Shown one piece after another: positions 43,827-56,200 of a DNA stretch of 64,000 nt. Below the pieces are notes generated by a model that was given only the letters and a program-made list of their open reading frames with translations, was not told the DNA's origin and made no database searches. Both the position numbers and the translations under genes were made by a program. Source of the stretch: Xylogone sp. PMI_703 (Eukaryota; Ascomycota; Leotiomycetes); assembly GCA_021399445.1 (NCBI GenBank), contig JAJTUQ010000009.1:17501-81500 (forward strand), in the 5' to 3' direction. Every line of letters starts with the position of its first letter. Positions within the stretch are counted from its first letter, which is position 1.

Positions 43827-45796
43827 GTGAGCATATCAGTTTGACCTTATGGGTGTTAGTGGTGGTCATTAGCATATGATAAGCTTTTGCCTCCCACCAC
43901 CTAGAATCGATCGCGCCCCTATGAGAAGCTTTTATTAATCTCATGTTGATGTATTCTGGCTGATAGAGAAGTTACAAGTGAATTGAGGATGTGTTGGCTT
44001 GATTTTTGTTGAATATTATTTAGAATGCAGTATGAGAAGTTGACACAAAAGTTAATCTCGGGCTCTGGAAGTATTCTTGAAAGATAGTTAATGAGGACAA
44101 GGCAAGGAGAGATAAAGAAGTGGAAGCGTATGTTAGCTGATATGTATCATCGTATACTAGAAAAGGATGCCCGCCTAGTAGGTTGTGAATACTGAAGGAG
44201 CCGCTGCTAATGATCTGCCATCTTGACCAATGCAATGCCCTGCTGTGGATGGAGCCCTGTACACAAGCTAATGCAAGAAACTATGGGGGTCGTTCTTTTC
44301 AACATGATCCATAGTGCCGATAAGGATTAGGACGAATTTGCCGCTCGCAAATCTATCGTCATCTCTCCCACGCCGCATAACGCAATGGATTCTCCACACT
44401 GAAACATCGTATACGATAGACGGGCATCGGATATCAGGCCCAAGTCCAGAAAAAGGCTTGTTAGTCTGAGGCGGGGAAAGGTGTCGCCGTTTCAGGATCA
44501 CACAGAGGTGGTGACAGTTCAAGTGATCGTATAGTCGCTAAAAGGCAGATTAATAGATTACATGCTCGATGCTGCGAGCAATGTTCTGTGTAAGATCATC
44601 CCAAAGCGGATTTTTTTTTTCTCCTGAATATTTAAAAAGCATTATAATAACACTTAAACATTATTAAAAAAAAATGGCATGGTTATTATAGCTATTATGA
44701 CTTTTTTTTTATCTTAAGTATAAAATGGGATTTCTGTATATGGCGGATTTTTTTTATTCGCTGGGAGCGGCTCGCGTGTGGGGTCGTCAACGTTTTCTTT
44801 GGGAAGGGAGGGGTTGCAATTCACTCTCCCAGCCCCTGCCTGTTTTAGAAAAGGCTCGAGGTGTAGACTTTTGTCTAAGCTCGTTCGATAACCAGACTTT
44901 TCCAATTCTACTAAGCCCGCTCATCCGCCAGCGCTTATCTCGCTCCGCTATCTTCGTGCGAAAGGCACGATCGACAAAGTGTAAGGGGTTGGTAGTACGT
45001 AAAGGTTTCGAAACTAGTTAGTGCATGTTTTAATTTGTTTGAAAAATCTCCGTAGCTGCATGGGAGAAAGAGCTAAGAAAGAGCTAATTTTGCCATGGAG
45101 GGGAAAGAAGAGCATGGATCCAATCAGAAGCAAGTAGATGCACGGAGTGGCCGTGACTCTTCGTTTTCCAAAGCATCCCCAGATTTTTGATGTAAAACGG
45201 AGATTTCACAATTTTTTTTTTTAGTCATCATGGGTTAATGCGGAGATGCTCCGGAATGGATTGTCGCAAAAGGACACCAGAAATGGGAAATTCGGGGTGT
45301 CTAGTCAATAACGCTTCCCGTGGTGTAAAGTTCTTGTCAAATCTAGGCCTTGTTCATCATCTGGGCAGTTCTATAATTTAACGTTGACATAGTCTTTGGT
45401 CTTATGGAACCGCCTGGTGCAACAAAACATTGAAACTTGCTGCCCAAAATAGCATTTCGACATTTAAGCCGTATTAACAATTACTACGGTTAACAACATT
45501 TCAAAATAAAAATTGTATATTTTACATGAACTGAATTAATTATACCGGATTTCCATATAATTAAAGCCATACGCGAAGACTAATATACCGACCGCGCATT
45601 TCTCGCATGGCATCGACCCATGATGCTATACCAACTAGGCGTAGTACGCGTGATAAGCACATGACCGTGGCGTTGGGTGGCCTCAAGAAATTCCAATTGA
45701 ACACGGAGGTCCCAGCGACACGTCCTCGGTTCCAAGGCTCAGACAACTTTATCCTTTGCCTCACCACCTTCCTAGGTTTTGCATCATCTGCGACAA
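43827..45796. other. Intergenic, no gene supported
   Basis: Contains A/T homopolymer tracts (44608-44625, 44664-44675, 44702-44711, 45212-45222). The frame at 45607-45855 overlaps the duplicated block and lacks a family. Nothing else recognised. Confidence 0.4.
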
Positions 45797-46520
45797 GTAA
45801 ACCTCCCCCTGTCGTGGAATTTGCCCATGTCGACGTTAGTTCAATGGTGATGTAAGGTTGAGAGCTCCTTCCCTCCCCTTATCTCTTCTCAGATTCTTTC
45901 AATCTATGACTGTATTTAACTCTTGACTCCGAATTATACAGAACCGTATCGACGTCCGATGCACTGTAAAGTCACACTGTACAGCTCTGGCCCCCAACAC
46001 GCATTTCATGAATAAGCATGAGCCCGGGCATGATGTGTTAGGATGCTCATCGAAAGATCTTTTACGGGAGTGAGCCACCCACTAGTCTCGATCTTCGGAA
46101 GCAAACCAAGTGACCTGACGGGGCATGTTTCTGCATAATTTATTTCTTCGCCTTTCGGGGGGATTTTCTCTATTTTCGTCTTCAAACCCTTTCATTCACA
46201 CACAATTCCATACTGTTTGCAGTCCTCATGATCGCCTTAAGTGAAGTGCTACCATGCTACGAGCCGTACGACCTGCTCAATAGATACTGGCTTGTGAAAA
46301 TTTTAACAATCACCTTGCAAGTTTAATGCCCGAGAGTCAGCCATGGCGTCAAAGTACCGAAACACGGCAATCTGGAGAATTTGGCGCGGTTTTTAAGAGT
46401 GTGGCTTACACTTGCATGCCGGTGGCCAAACGGCTACGACTTGATCTAACTTCCATCTCTCCAACCAGCTGGCACAAGGATGTCACAGCATGCTTGCTGT
46501 TGAAGCCTAGGCTGAGCGGA
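45797..46520 (+). repeat. Segmental duplication, copy 1
   Basis: About 720 bp that aligns in the same orientation with 56840-57550 at moderate divergence. Matching anchors include GTCGTGGAATTTGCCCATGT / GTCGTGGGATAGATTGCCCA, TCTCGATCTTCGGAAGCA / TCCCGATCTTCGGAAGCA, CACACACAATTCCA, GAAATTTTAACAATCA-type and CCGAGAGTCAGCC. Neither copy has a conserved reading frame: frames differ. It lies 490 bp upstream of the 7TM gene. Confidence 0.85.
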
Positions 46521-47008
46521 TGTGGAAAACTGCGTTTCCCCAAACCTTCTCTCCGCAAAAAACATGGCCTGTTACATCGCAGGCTATATACTAACGCAAG
46601 GTCGAGGCTGATTAGTTTGGTGGGACTAGCTAGACCCATGTGCCTGAAGATGGCCTCGACCCCTTTAACCCGGCCAGTCGCCTCAACCGGCCGAACCGAG
46701 TGAGATACTGTCCCCCGTCAACGTCCACAGACAGGCGTAAGTGATGCTTTTTGATTCCTTCCCCTTGGTATGTTGACTGCAGAGTCAGCGAGTGTGCTGG
46801 GTGCTATCATGGACCCTGTGAAATTTCGCCAGCACCATAAGAGGGTTTCTGAGCACTCATCCACCTTCGCCGTCACCACTTTTATTCTAGCTTTTATGCA
46901 ACTTTGATTCAGTCTTTTAAGCTTTTAGGCTTGCCTTGGCTCCTATCTCTCAAGGCTGCTTGGCTTGTCTTCGATCATCTCTGGCTACAGCAAGAACTAG
47001 CAGAGGAG

Positions 47009-48121
47009 ATGGTGGTCCCCGACTCAGGTGTGATGAGTGGTTCCTTCATCAGTGGCTCTCCTGCTGCAATCGCCACGGTTGCCTTCCTCAGCGTCGCCTT
47101 CTATAACGTCATCGAGCTTAACCTCATTATCTTAGCTACCTTTAAGAAGCGCGGTGGTCTTTACTTCTGGAGCTTTGTTATCGCTACCTGGGGCATTGCC
47201 CCTCATTCCGTCGGTATCTTGATCAAGAACCTATCATTGTGTACTATTCCTGGCATCTATGTTACTCTGATGGCTGTCGGCTGGTCCGCCATGGTAACAG
47301 GCCAATCACTTGTGTTGTATTCACGACTACATCTCGTGCTCAATAACAGAACCGGCTTGCGGTTCGTCCTGGGCATGATCATCTTTGACGCAATTATCTG
47401 TTATCCCCCTGCGATCTTTTTGGCCTACGCAATCCATTCGTCCCATTCACTGCCATATTTGAAGGCGTACGCGATCCAAGAAAGGATACAGATCACTATC
47501 TTTTTCATTCAAGAGTTTATTATCTCGGGCCTGTATATTTGGGAGACTGCCAAGCTCAAGAGACTCGAGAACAGTGTACGAGTAAATGGAACGGCGCACC
47601 GCATCATGATGCACTTATTAATCGTCAATGTGATCGTCATCTTGCTTGATGTCACCATCCTCGCCCTTGAGTACGCAGGCCTTTATAACATTCAGACGGC
47701 GTGGAAGCCGTTTATGTACAGCGTTAAGCTGAAGTTGGAGTTTAGTATCCTCAACAAGCTCGTTGAACTGGCCAATGAGCCCACGGACCTCACAGTGATG
47801 GTGACAGGTCCGGGTACGGGGCGCAGCCTTATTGATACGGATGGGGTAGCTCTGGAAACATCGAACGATGACAGACGCAACCGATTAAGCAAGAACTTAG
47901 CAAGGGGAGTCGGATATAATGCCTATATTCACAATGGAGATGGTCCTGGAGATGTTCCGTACGGCGAATTTGGCCAAGTTATCAAGACAACTGAGGTTCA
48001 TGTATACAATGATGGGCTTCGCAGGAATGGAGAGCGCCGACGAAGTCCGGGGCGCATCGATGTCAAATCCGGTGTCACTCTCGCAGGGGCATCTGTCTTA
48101 GTTGGGCAAGAAAGGCGGTAG
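47009..48121 (+). CDS. Seven-TM integral membrane protein (DUF7703/PTH11-like)
   Basis: Frame of 370 residues from the ATG at 47009; the frame is open further upstream but without ATG, so a short 5' exon is possible. Seven hydrophobic segments can be read: AIATVAFLSVAFYNVIELNL, LYFWSFVIATWGIAPHSVGI, GIYVTLMAVGWSAMVTGQSL, LRFVLGMIIFDAIICYPPAI, IQITIFFIQEFIISGLYIWE, IMMHLLIVNVIVILLDVTIL and a weaker one near WKPFMYSVKLKLEFSI. A 110-residue hydrophilic tail follows. The GLYFWSFVIATWGI signature is typical of a fungal family of uncharacterised PTH11-related membrane proteins, some of which are putative receptors. Ligand unknown. Confidence 0.85.
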   Translation: MVVPDSGVMSGSFISGSPAAIATVAFLSVAFYNVIELNLIILATFKKRGGLYFWSFVIATWGIAPHSVGILIKNLSLCTIPGIYVTLMAVGWSAMVTGQSLVLYSRLHLVLNNRTGLRFVLGMIIFDAIICYPPAIFLAYAIHSSHSLPYLKAYAIQERIQITIFFIQEFIISGLYIWETAKLKRLENSVRVNGTAHRIMMHLLIVNVIVILLDVTILALEYAGLYNIQTAWKPFMYSVKLKLEFSILNKLVELANEPTDLTVMVTGPGTGRSLIDTDGVALETSNDDRRNRLSKNLARGVGYNAYIHNGDGPGDVPYGEFGQVIKTTEVHVYNDGLRRNGERRRSPGRIDVKSGVTLAGASVLVGQERR

Positions 48122-49573
48122 AGGGGATCGCCTTCATCCTTTAAAGAAGATTTGGTCAGGCCGTGTTTTTGATGCTTCCATGCAGATCGCAGTCAAGTCA
48201 CTCTCTGTGATAGAGTATACACCCGAAGTCATGCGCAGTGAAGCAAAAACTAGCCACAACACTTATGACAACTCCTACAACAACTCCCATATTGACTTTG
48301 ATACGCAGATGATATCTGTCTATGAGGATAAGGATACTATCAACCAGAAGAACGAGTAAAGCTACGATAAAACCGCTGATAGCACCATGGAATAGGATTC
48401 TTTCGCAGTACTAAGAGAGCTTCTGATCACTAGTACTGGGAAATGTAACATAATATGTTACATAGCTCCTAGAGAAGTTACTGGAAGGTGCACAGTTATC
48501 TTCACCAATGTCTGTCCTTATTAAGTTCATTTAAATAGTCTAAAAAGCACGAAAGTTTTCACTATGTTTCTCACTTAATAAACTTTAAATATCAAATTGT
48601 TACGTTATAATATTATTAATAAATATTATTGCTATAATTATACTTTTTTATGACACCTTTGTTAAGCTAAGCCTACTCTTCGTAAAGAACTGGCTTCATA
48701 ATCCCCTGGATGACAACTTGTAATACTCCCGTCTTGTAAAAATGTTTTTACATTTTTCCCATAATAATATACTAAAACATGAAAAGACTTACTTTGATAA
48801 CAAGATTCCGACCCCTCTCCTCTCCTAACACACTGTGCAAGAGGTTGGCGCTGTCAACTTATTATCCGCTTTATAAGAATTCAAGAAGGGAGACGGACTA
48901 TCAAATGACGTACCTGTTCAAGATACAAAGGACGCAAAAGTAGAAGGCACACAGGTCTTACCAGCATTTGACGCGTTCAACATAGCACCTCAAATTGATG
49001 GAGCTGACGGCCTCGGTGATTGAGGCATCTCTCCGAGTAATGAGCCCTTAGGGCCATCTATTGTAACGCTGGCGCCAGGAGGTCAAATTACGTTTGTGCA
49101 CGATACAGATGCAGCAATGAAGTCACGGTTTCATGTTTAAATTGTTTGAATGGGGCCTATCCTTTCCCAAATACGTGACTGGTCAGAACAGAAGTAGGCG
49201 AGAATTTGGCTTGGTTGAATAATATCTAAGTAACTAGGCATATACTTGTACAGACGCTGGGTAGAGTTTGCCTCCGGACGCCACGCAGACCTACCGGAGA
49301 CCTAGCGGATTGCAGAATTTGACAAGTGCGAAGGTTGTAACTCCTGGAGCGAATCTATGTATTCCTTGTTACTATAGTCAAGGTACCTTGTAAGGTTTAC
49401 TGGGGCTGATATGTTACTGATAGGTATTGCCTCATAGTTGGTGAGGTTTAATATTTGTCCAGAAATCGAGTTGTGTTCGCATCATATCTTTTCGATCTTG
49501 CTAATCATAATTCCTTAGTGCCCTCGGCAACGCAACCACTAGTCCTAGCCGTATCATTTCAAGGCAGACTAAA
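48122..49573. other. Intergenic with a short coding-like relic
   Basis: 48102-48359 carries a Asn/Tyr-rich frame of doubtful reality. At 48890-49140 one frame reads 85 codons with a single TGA (VLPAFDAFNIAPQIDGADGL, then PSIVTLAPGGQITFVHDTDA), which looks like an eroded gene fragment of unknown family. The rest is AT-rich. Confidence 0.35.
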
Positions 49574-49581
49574 CCCCTAAG

Positions 49582-52500
49582 CAGTGTAGCCAGTAGTGTG
49601 TACGTCGTAATTACTGCAGTAATCTCACTCCTCATTACGCACTGCAGTACAGATCCCCCTCCAGAATACGCACTAAATAGCACTGCAGTAATATGTCGTC
49701 CGAAAAATACATACGGTGTAATACAGTATAATTACGCTGTATGATTACACGTGATCACGCGTGGCCCATTCTCCAATCCTTTTATCTCCTCCTGCATTCC
49801 TCCCCCTATTCTTCTATTAGCTCGTCTAACTCAAATGCTTCCACCTTGTACCAGGACCGCAAGCATTCTAAAGCTTCAATCACCTTTACTGAAAGCTTAT
49901 TACGGCGATCAGTAATAGTAATTTTACAGGATGAAAACATACGCTCAGGCCCTGCACTCATAGCAGGAATGGAGAGTAAGTTCAGAGCCATCTTACTTAA
50001 GTTAGGGTATATAGCTTGCTGCTCAGCTGCTAACCACCAATCCCTTGCATCCTCGAAATCGTGGTGCGGCGACGATTCGCAATATCGAGTATATTCGTCC
50101 TGGTATACAGTAGTAGGCACCTTTGCTTTTAATGAACTCTTCCACTCAGTGAACTTGTTTGGCATGCCTGCACTTGTAATCTTACTTGCACTTGTACTTG
50201 TACTCGCTCGAAGAGGAGCATGCGAAGGAGTTCGGGCTGGAAGCCTATCCAGTCCTGTAGGTGCATACTTCTCTTCCCACAGGCCTTGTAAAGCAGCCTT
50301 AGCTGGCCCCCACCACTCACGTATCCAGTGCTCCTCAATGTATTGCCACTTATAAGCTGGATGGAGGACAAGCGCACCCACGTACACTGGTGTCTCGCTA
50401 GTAAGAGTATAGTATTTATCCAGCTTTGCCCAGCCAGAATTGATACAAGTACTCATTACTGGGTCGTCCTTATATTGAGTTTTGCCATCTTCATATTGTT
50501 GAAGGATAAAATCTAGGGCAGGGAGTACCTCATCAAGGGTATTTCGGTTTGACTCTAAAGCCTTCGTCGTATGCGCGAGGCTTGTAAGAAAGCTCTTAAT
50601 CTAGTATAAAGATTAATAGAGAAAATCGGGAGGAAAAGGAAGGCGTTTACATTAGTCAAATGAGTCCAATCCTCAGCTAAGAGTCGATCTAAATTGAGCT
50701 CCTTCTCAGGATATTGCTCAAAAAATCGATCTATTGCCTTCTGTAAGGAAATAGCTTCACCGAGCATCTTGTCCCAAGAGTTCCATCTTGTGCTGTTATC
50801 TCTCGCAATACTTCTGCCCCTTGAGATAGTTCTCCATTGCCTATTTCGCTGTGGCGTACGTCCAATGTAAGTGACAAAGTTATGAAGCTTGCCAAGGGGT
50901 CCTAGCTTCCTCCAGTTGTTCATTTCGCTTTGAGTAATCTCATCAGCTTCAGCTTGATCGCCAGATAAGAAAGATTGCGCAGACAAGTTAATAATATGGC
51001 CAATACATCGGATCCGCTGGTGCTTTGCATTATAATTAATATTCCAGGTATCGTATGCCACTATGAAAATGAGTACAACTGAGTACTAGAGTATTCTTAT
51101 ACTTACAGTCCTCGAATTCTCGCATCATCGTATCATTATTCTTGGCATTGTCCATCTGTATATAACCTAGCTTATTACCAATTCCCCAGCCCTCTACTAC
51201 TTGTTGTAGGTATTTAGCAAGATTTTCCCCTGAGTGTTCTTCCTCAACATCGACAAGTGCTAGCGTGGCATCCTCAAGCTGGCCATCTTCGGAGATATAA
51301 TGTCCAATAAATCCTACGATTGGTAGGCAATTTGGTGATGTCCAGAGGTCACAGCTAATGTGAATATCTGTACGAGCACTATGAAGTCTAGACTTTATCT
51401 GTTCTTTCATAGTGTTGAACTGGCGTAGGACCCAGTGAGTGATTGTTGTATGAGAAGCAGGGAGCCAAGTATCAATATCGTCATTGATATAGTTGAGAAG
51501 GTCCCGAAACTCGGAGCACTCAACTAGACGAAGTGGAAGGTGGCAGGCTGTAAGGAACTTAATATACAAGACTTCAAGATGGCCACCATCAAGTGAGTGA
51601 CCATCACTACTGCTGGTGTTAAGTTTTCGGCGCTTAAAGGACTGGTTCTCAGAGAGCTCAAAAGCGTGCTCAATAGACCTCTGACGCTTTGCCGAAATAT
51701 TCTCCCGGGAGGATTTCTCCGTCTTTTCATGTTTCTCAAGAAGGTGCCTCTTAATACAGCTATTGCCGCCATTTGTAGCATATGTCTTCGAGCAATACTT
51801 GCAACGCCACTCCTCCTTGCCAGAGCTGTTGTAGTATTTGGCTTCAGGGTCCTCGTCTGGCATATGCTTGAAGACCCAGCATGTTCGTGGCCTACGAGTA
51901 ACTGGAGTTGATTCGGGTGATGATGAGGTAGGCCCTGCTAGGTCTGACGAGGAGGTAGAAGGACTCTCCGGAACTGAATAGTGAGAGGATGAATCAGATA
52001 CATCATGGGAGGACATTTTAAAAAGGGGGAATTACGTTTGCTTAGAAGTACATAAAAGTAAAGTTAGGAGAAAATATAAGAATAGGGGTATTTATACCTA
52101 AAGATGTAGTGATTAAACTAATCTGGTGATTTGGTTTTCGCTTAAAAAATCAACCAATACCAAAATGCAAACTTTTCCGGAGTGTCGGATATCATAAAAG
52201 GTTGATATAGAAAAATATAAAAAAATATATTTGAAAGAGAAAAAGCGAAGCTTTGATACTTTTTACCCCGAAAGATGTTTGGTGCAATTGAGCATTATTG
52301 TGTTGGTGTTTGAACCTAGAACTAGAGATTATATAGGATTTTCAATACTAACTTCATGGTTTTATATTGTAAATGTAATTTTTGTCTTAAAACGATAAAT
52401 TACAACTTAAATGAAGCTGTAACTCTATATATCATAAATATAGACTATTTTATGTCAGAATAAGAATTATTGTTTGAGTTAGCTAATTAACTAAAGCACT

Positions 52501-52956
52501 GTATCACCACTGTATTGCCAATATCTAATGCAGTGCTCTACTCAGTACAGTAATTGAAAGCGGTTTTCGGAATTTAACCCTTATGCTAATTAACCCAGCC
52601 CGGTATGATCTTATATTATCAAAATTAGATTATCAAGAAGTTGATACAGTACTCTATTCTCTTAAAGTATTAATATAAATAACCGTTTAAGCATTGTAAA
52701 TTTTGTTAAGTGGGTAGGTTGGGGTGATTTAAGGTGTGGTCATAGCTGTGTGGGAATTTTTAGGAGGAGTTGAGTCACGTTACTTTATACGGTACGGTAT
52801 CGTGTGCACGCCGTATACGGCGAAAAATACACCGTGCTAACCGTACGGTGCAAGACCCCGGATCCTGTATTTTTACGGCTGACCGTACGGTGCTATACCG
52901 TACGGTACAGTAATTACTGCAGTAATACGATACCGTTTATACTACTGGCTACACTG
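49582..52956 (-). mobile_element. Full-length hAT transposon
   Basis: 3375 bp with terminal inverted repeats CAGTGTAGCCAGTAGT (left) and ACTACTGGCTACACTG (right), flanked by a perfect 8-bp duplication CCCCTAAG (49574-49581 and 52957-52964). The 0.9-kb promoter-side subterminal region (52017-52956) is dense in CCGTACGGT/ACGGTA motifs and TTACTGCAGTAA palindromes, also present at the left end, likely transposase binding sites. One transposase gene on the minus strand. Confidence 0.96.
49806..52016 (-). CDS. hAT transposase, intact
   Basis: Three exons 52016-51107, 51060-50651 and 50600-49806 join in frame to 704 residues (introns GTAAGT...TAG and GTAAAC...TAG). A Ser-rich N-terminus is followed by a BED-type zinc finger (Cys72, Cys75, His91, His96). 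The RNase-H-like catalytic region includes ISCDLWTSPN (first acidic residue) and the YIQMDNAKNND block (second). A C-terminal hAT dimerisation domain reads DWWLAAEQQAIYPNLSKMAL then IPAMSAGPERMFSS. No stops, perfect flanking duplication and undiverged termini suggest recent insertion and possible activity. Confidence 0.94.
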
Positions 52957-53084
52957 CCCCTAAGGCTAGATATCATGGTTCTAGATTACGATTTGCTGCA
53001 CCGCTTTTATGAAAAGCCAAACTTTGTTGTGTAAGGCGTCGTAAGCATGGGCTAATTAAGTCCTCAGGCCACAGGCATCAACAT

Positions 53085-53342
53085 CAAGTAGAGATGGCAA
53101 CCGGGAGGGGGGGAGGGCAAGACCTAGAGCGATACGTTCCAGAGCCCACAATCGAAAAACCTAAGGTCCATCATTTTGGTTGCAAACATCTAATTACAGT
53201 GTGGGCATCTGAGGCAGCACGTGCTACGACTAAGCAAGGGAAGCTGTCAGAGGTTACGGCGCAAGTACTGGGCAAGTGCGAAAATCATGGTGAATATTTT
53301 CCTGACACGAAGACTCAGCAACTGAATCAGGCTGCCTGGTGA
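53085..53342 (+). other. Short frame containing a SINE-like head
   Basis: An 82-codon frame (MATGRGGGQDLERYV...) has no family. Its 3' part includes CTGTCAGAGGTTACGGCGCAAG (53245-53266), related to the head of the SINE-like repeats at 26990 and 62637, so the frame is probably repeat-derived. Confidence 0.35.
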
Positions 53343-53433
53343 CAAACTCTGACACCGGACCACAGTCCACAAAGAGGAGTGGTGGAGCTACTACTAGGCT
53401 CATCCCACGAGCGGAGAGTTAGTTTTGCGGATA

Positions 53434-55309
53434 ACGTAATTCCCGGTCGGTCGGACCACCCGGTCGGTCGAGCCACTTTCACCACCATCTGAATCTAAAA
53501 TACTGAATATTCAACCACCAACGCCTATATTACAATATATCTAGTTATTAGCTAAATTAGGGCACTTGTTCCTTTTATGGCCTACAATTCCACACTCTGA
53601 ACACTTTGGTGGCCGTCGTTTTGGTGCTGACAAATCGCTTTCGGGTGCTGAAGGATTTGACCCCACCACTCCTTCCTGAGCTACTGTATGCGATTGAAGT
53701 GCTTGTTGGGCCTCCTCTGCTGTTAACAAGCCACTTTGAGGTATTGGCTTTCTAGATCTTTTAGATTTTTGCTGTAAAGATTGAACAGCGTCCTTCAATT
53801 GCTGTACTTCTTTGGTCAAAAATATCTGGTTATGCAAGACCTCCTCGAACCCCTTAATCAATTGCTGTAAGGCCGCTCTAGTAGGCGTAGAAGGGTTATT
53901 CCCACATTGTTTGAGCATAGATTGAATCGCTTCATATTGCTTTTGCAATTGAATTGAATTATGAGGTGTCTCAGGGGCCCAAGGTGCATTAGTATTGCTA
54001 TGAGCGCTCCCAGGGGGGGTAATAGTCTTCTTCACCTCCACGCGCAATTTAGATAACATATGGCTAGGATCGTATGGAATCAAGCCTGTTCCTGCAAATC
54101 CTTGACGAATATTGTTCGTTGTGAAAGTGGCTTGACGTACAATTAGATATATATCCAAGAAATCAAGCTTATCAATATGGTGAATGTATTGTCGCATTTT
54201 GCCTTCTATCATGGCACCATATGATCGCTTCAAAACAGCAAAACAACTCACATCCAATGGCTGAAGGATATGGGATGAGTGTGGAGGCATACAGACCACA
54301 ATTATCTTGTTCTGGAGGCAATACTGGTCAAACTGAGGGGTCACATGGCTTCCATGGCCGTCAAGAATCAGCATGCGATATTGACCTTTTGTACAAGATC
54401 TAGTGTATGGATCAAAGGTTTTTTGAAGCCATTCAAAGCCAATTTCATTGTTTGTCTAGCCATTATCGCTTGCAGTAAGCCTCCAACCTTGTGGTAAGTT
54501 GTCATACTACGCCTTTAAGAGTTCTCTTGCCTTTGAGAATAATCACAGGTGGTATCGCCCATCCAGTGGCGTTCACTGCTTTAATTACAGTAACTTACTC
54601 TCTACTGCCAGGTTGTAAAGTGGAGGCTTACCCAAACAATCAGAAGATGTGACCACTTTAGTAGTAGCAATTGTACCCATAGCAAAGCCAGTCTCGTCAA
54701 AATTATAAGTGTCCTCATCCAAAATCCCATATTCGGCTTTGATTGCTAATACTTGCTCAAATTACTGTTAAATAATCTTCGGATCTTCGCATTTAGCTCG
54801 TTTATAGTTGTATTGACGTATATATTCGGTTTTGAGGTCGGGATGACGCTTTATATAGTCACTGAACCAATTCTTGCCCACAGGAGATGAAGTAGATTCA
54901 CCACGCTCAGAAATCAACAAATTAGCCATTATTTGTACGCCTGAAGGTCTAGGGGGTAATCCGCGCTTCCCCATAGAGATTATCCATCGCTTTAACGATT
55001 GCTCTTCTGTTTGAGTCATTCTGAAGCTTTTGTTGTAGGTGGTTGCTATTTGGACCCGGCCTTTCAAACGCGCATTGAGTGTTGCACGAGGGATGTCATA
55101 AATACGCGCTGCACTTCGAATAGACTTGATTTGTTGATTTTTTATCGCGTTTATAGCTAAAAGGATTCTCCCTTCTTGCTCTGGAGGTGGCAACTTAGGC
55201 ATTTTGATGTGTTGTGGTTGAATAATAATTGAGTAAAGTTGGTGGTGTTCATAGAATTGGTGTTTTGGTGAGGAAGTGGCTCGACCGACTGGGTGGTCCG
55301 ACCGACCGT
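53434..55309 (-). mobile_element. Pogo-type transposon, decayed
   Basis: Left end ACGTAATTCCCGGTCGGTCG... after a TA dinucleotide (53432-53433). The right end GTGGCTCGACCGACTGGG...CCGACCG stops at 55309 without the outermost GGGAATTACGT. Contains a broken transposase gene. Its termini relate it to the MITEs at 27354, 61541 and 62122. Confidence 0.85.
53541..55202 (-). pseudogene. Pogo-type transposase, broken
   Basis: ATG at 55202 starts a psq HTH (RILLAINAIKNQQIKSIRSA) and CENP-B-like HTH (SPVGKNWFSDYIKRHPDLKT), open to 54768. Two TAA codons follow where Gln and Trp are expected, then YNFDETGFAMGT (first Asp), more stops between 54600 and 54430, then an open frame from 54374 with LILDGHGSHVT (second Asp), ILQPLDVSCFAVLKR (third) and a C-terminal CCHC knuckle (CSECGIVGHKRNKC). 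Catalytic residues survive but at least four stops prevent expression. The 2.3-2.7 kb and 29.3 kb fragments derive from relatives. Confidence 0.9.
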
Positions 55310-55741
55310 TAAACCAGGTGACAAAAATATGATTATGTAATTGGGACTTAGGGATGAACACGTGATTTAAGTGTTTCAGAACTCTCTTTTATTTATAGGT
55401 TATCCCACTCTTTTAGGGTATCATCTGTATTGGCATTCAATTGAGCCTCTGCCCCATATATTTTGTAATTCATTACGAATCCAAACATTTCGTCAAGTTG
55501 AGACGTCACTCCAGCTGGACACCTTCCGTGCGATGTCCACCACAGTAGATAAGAAGCCGGTGGCAATCTTATTAATCTGACACATAGCTTCCACCATTCG
55601 TACCTTACGTACGAAACGGTGTGTGCTGCATTTTCTACAGGGTACCCATCTCTTATACCATGGAGCGCAAATAACTATAACCTCATTAGGAATGGTCGGG
55701 AGAGCCCTGCTATGAATTGCACAATAGGATAATTAATTCAA

Positions 55742-56200
55742 TTAATAATTCTTTTGGCACATGCCATAATCAGACCAAGGTTCCGACAGATCTTCGGGCA
55801 TCACTTCTCCTGTGCGATATTCTTTGGGCCTTAATATCAGGTTACAAACCCAAAATGACCTCTCGTCGTAAGGCAATCGCCACGGATAAATGGCGGGCCG
55901 ATGTCCAACAGCTTCAAGTGCTGCTTCAGCCTCAACCAGTTCCCCATTTGCAGGAGTACGCCCGCCTTTCCCCCTCAAACTCTCTCTCTCTCTCGATTAG
56001 CGCATCCTCTGGATCACAAATGGGACAGGCGGAGCACAACATATTGAATTCCTCTTGCGACAGGCTACTTTTCAATCGTAGCATCCACTGTACCAAGCAG
56101 TGCCTTTTTGCAGACGATTGCTTTTCACAATCAGATGGCGAGTTGGAATCCAACCCTGTCCAACCCGAACGTTTTGGTTCTATCATTGGGCGGTAGTTGT
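55742..56200 (-). pseudogene. Unidentified gene fragment with dinucleotide slippage
   Basis: Two minus-strand frames each look coding. One (56186-55960) has CPICDPEDALIERE; the other (55978-55742) has a PAIYPWRLPYDERSFWVCNL block ending at a TAA. They meet at a (GA)n run (about 55978-55995), where a change in repeat length would join them. No family recognised; the C-x2-C-D-P suggests a zinc-binding piece. 55310-55741 has nothing I recognise. Confidence 0.4.
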
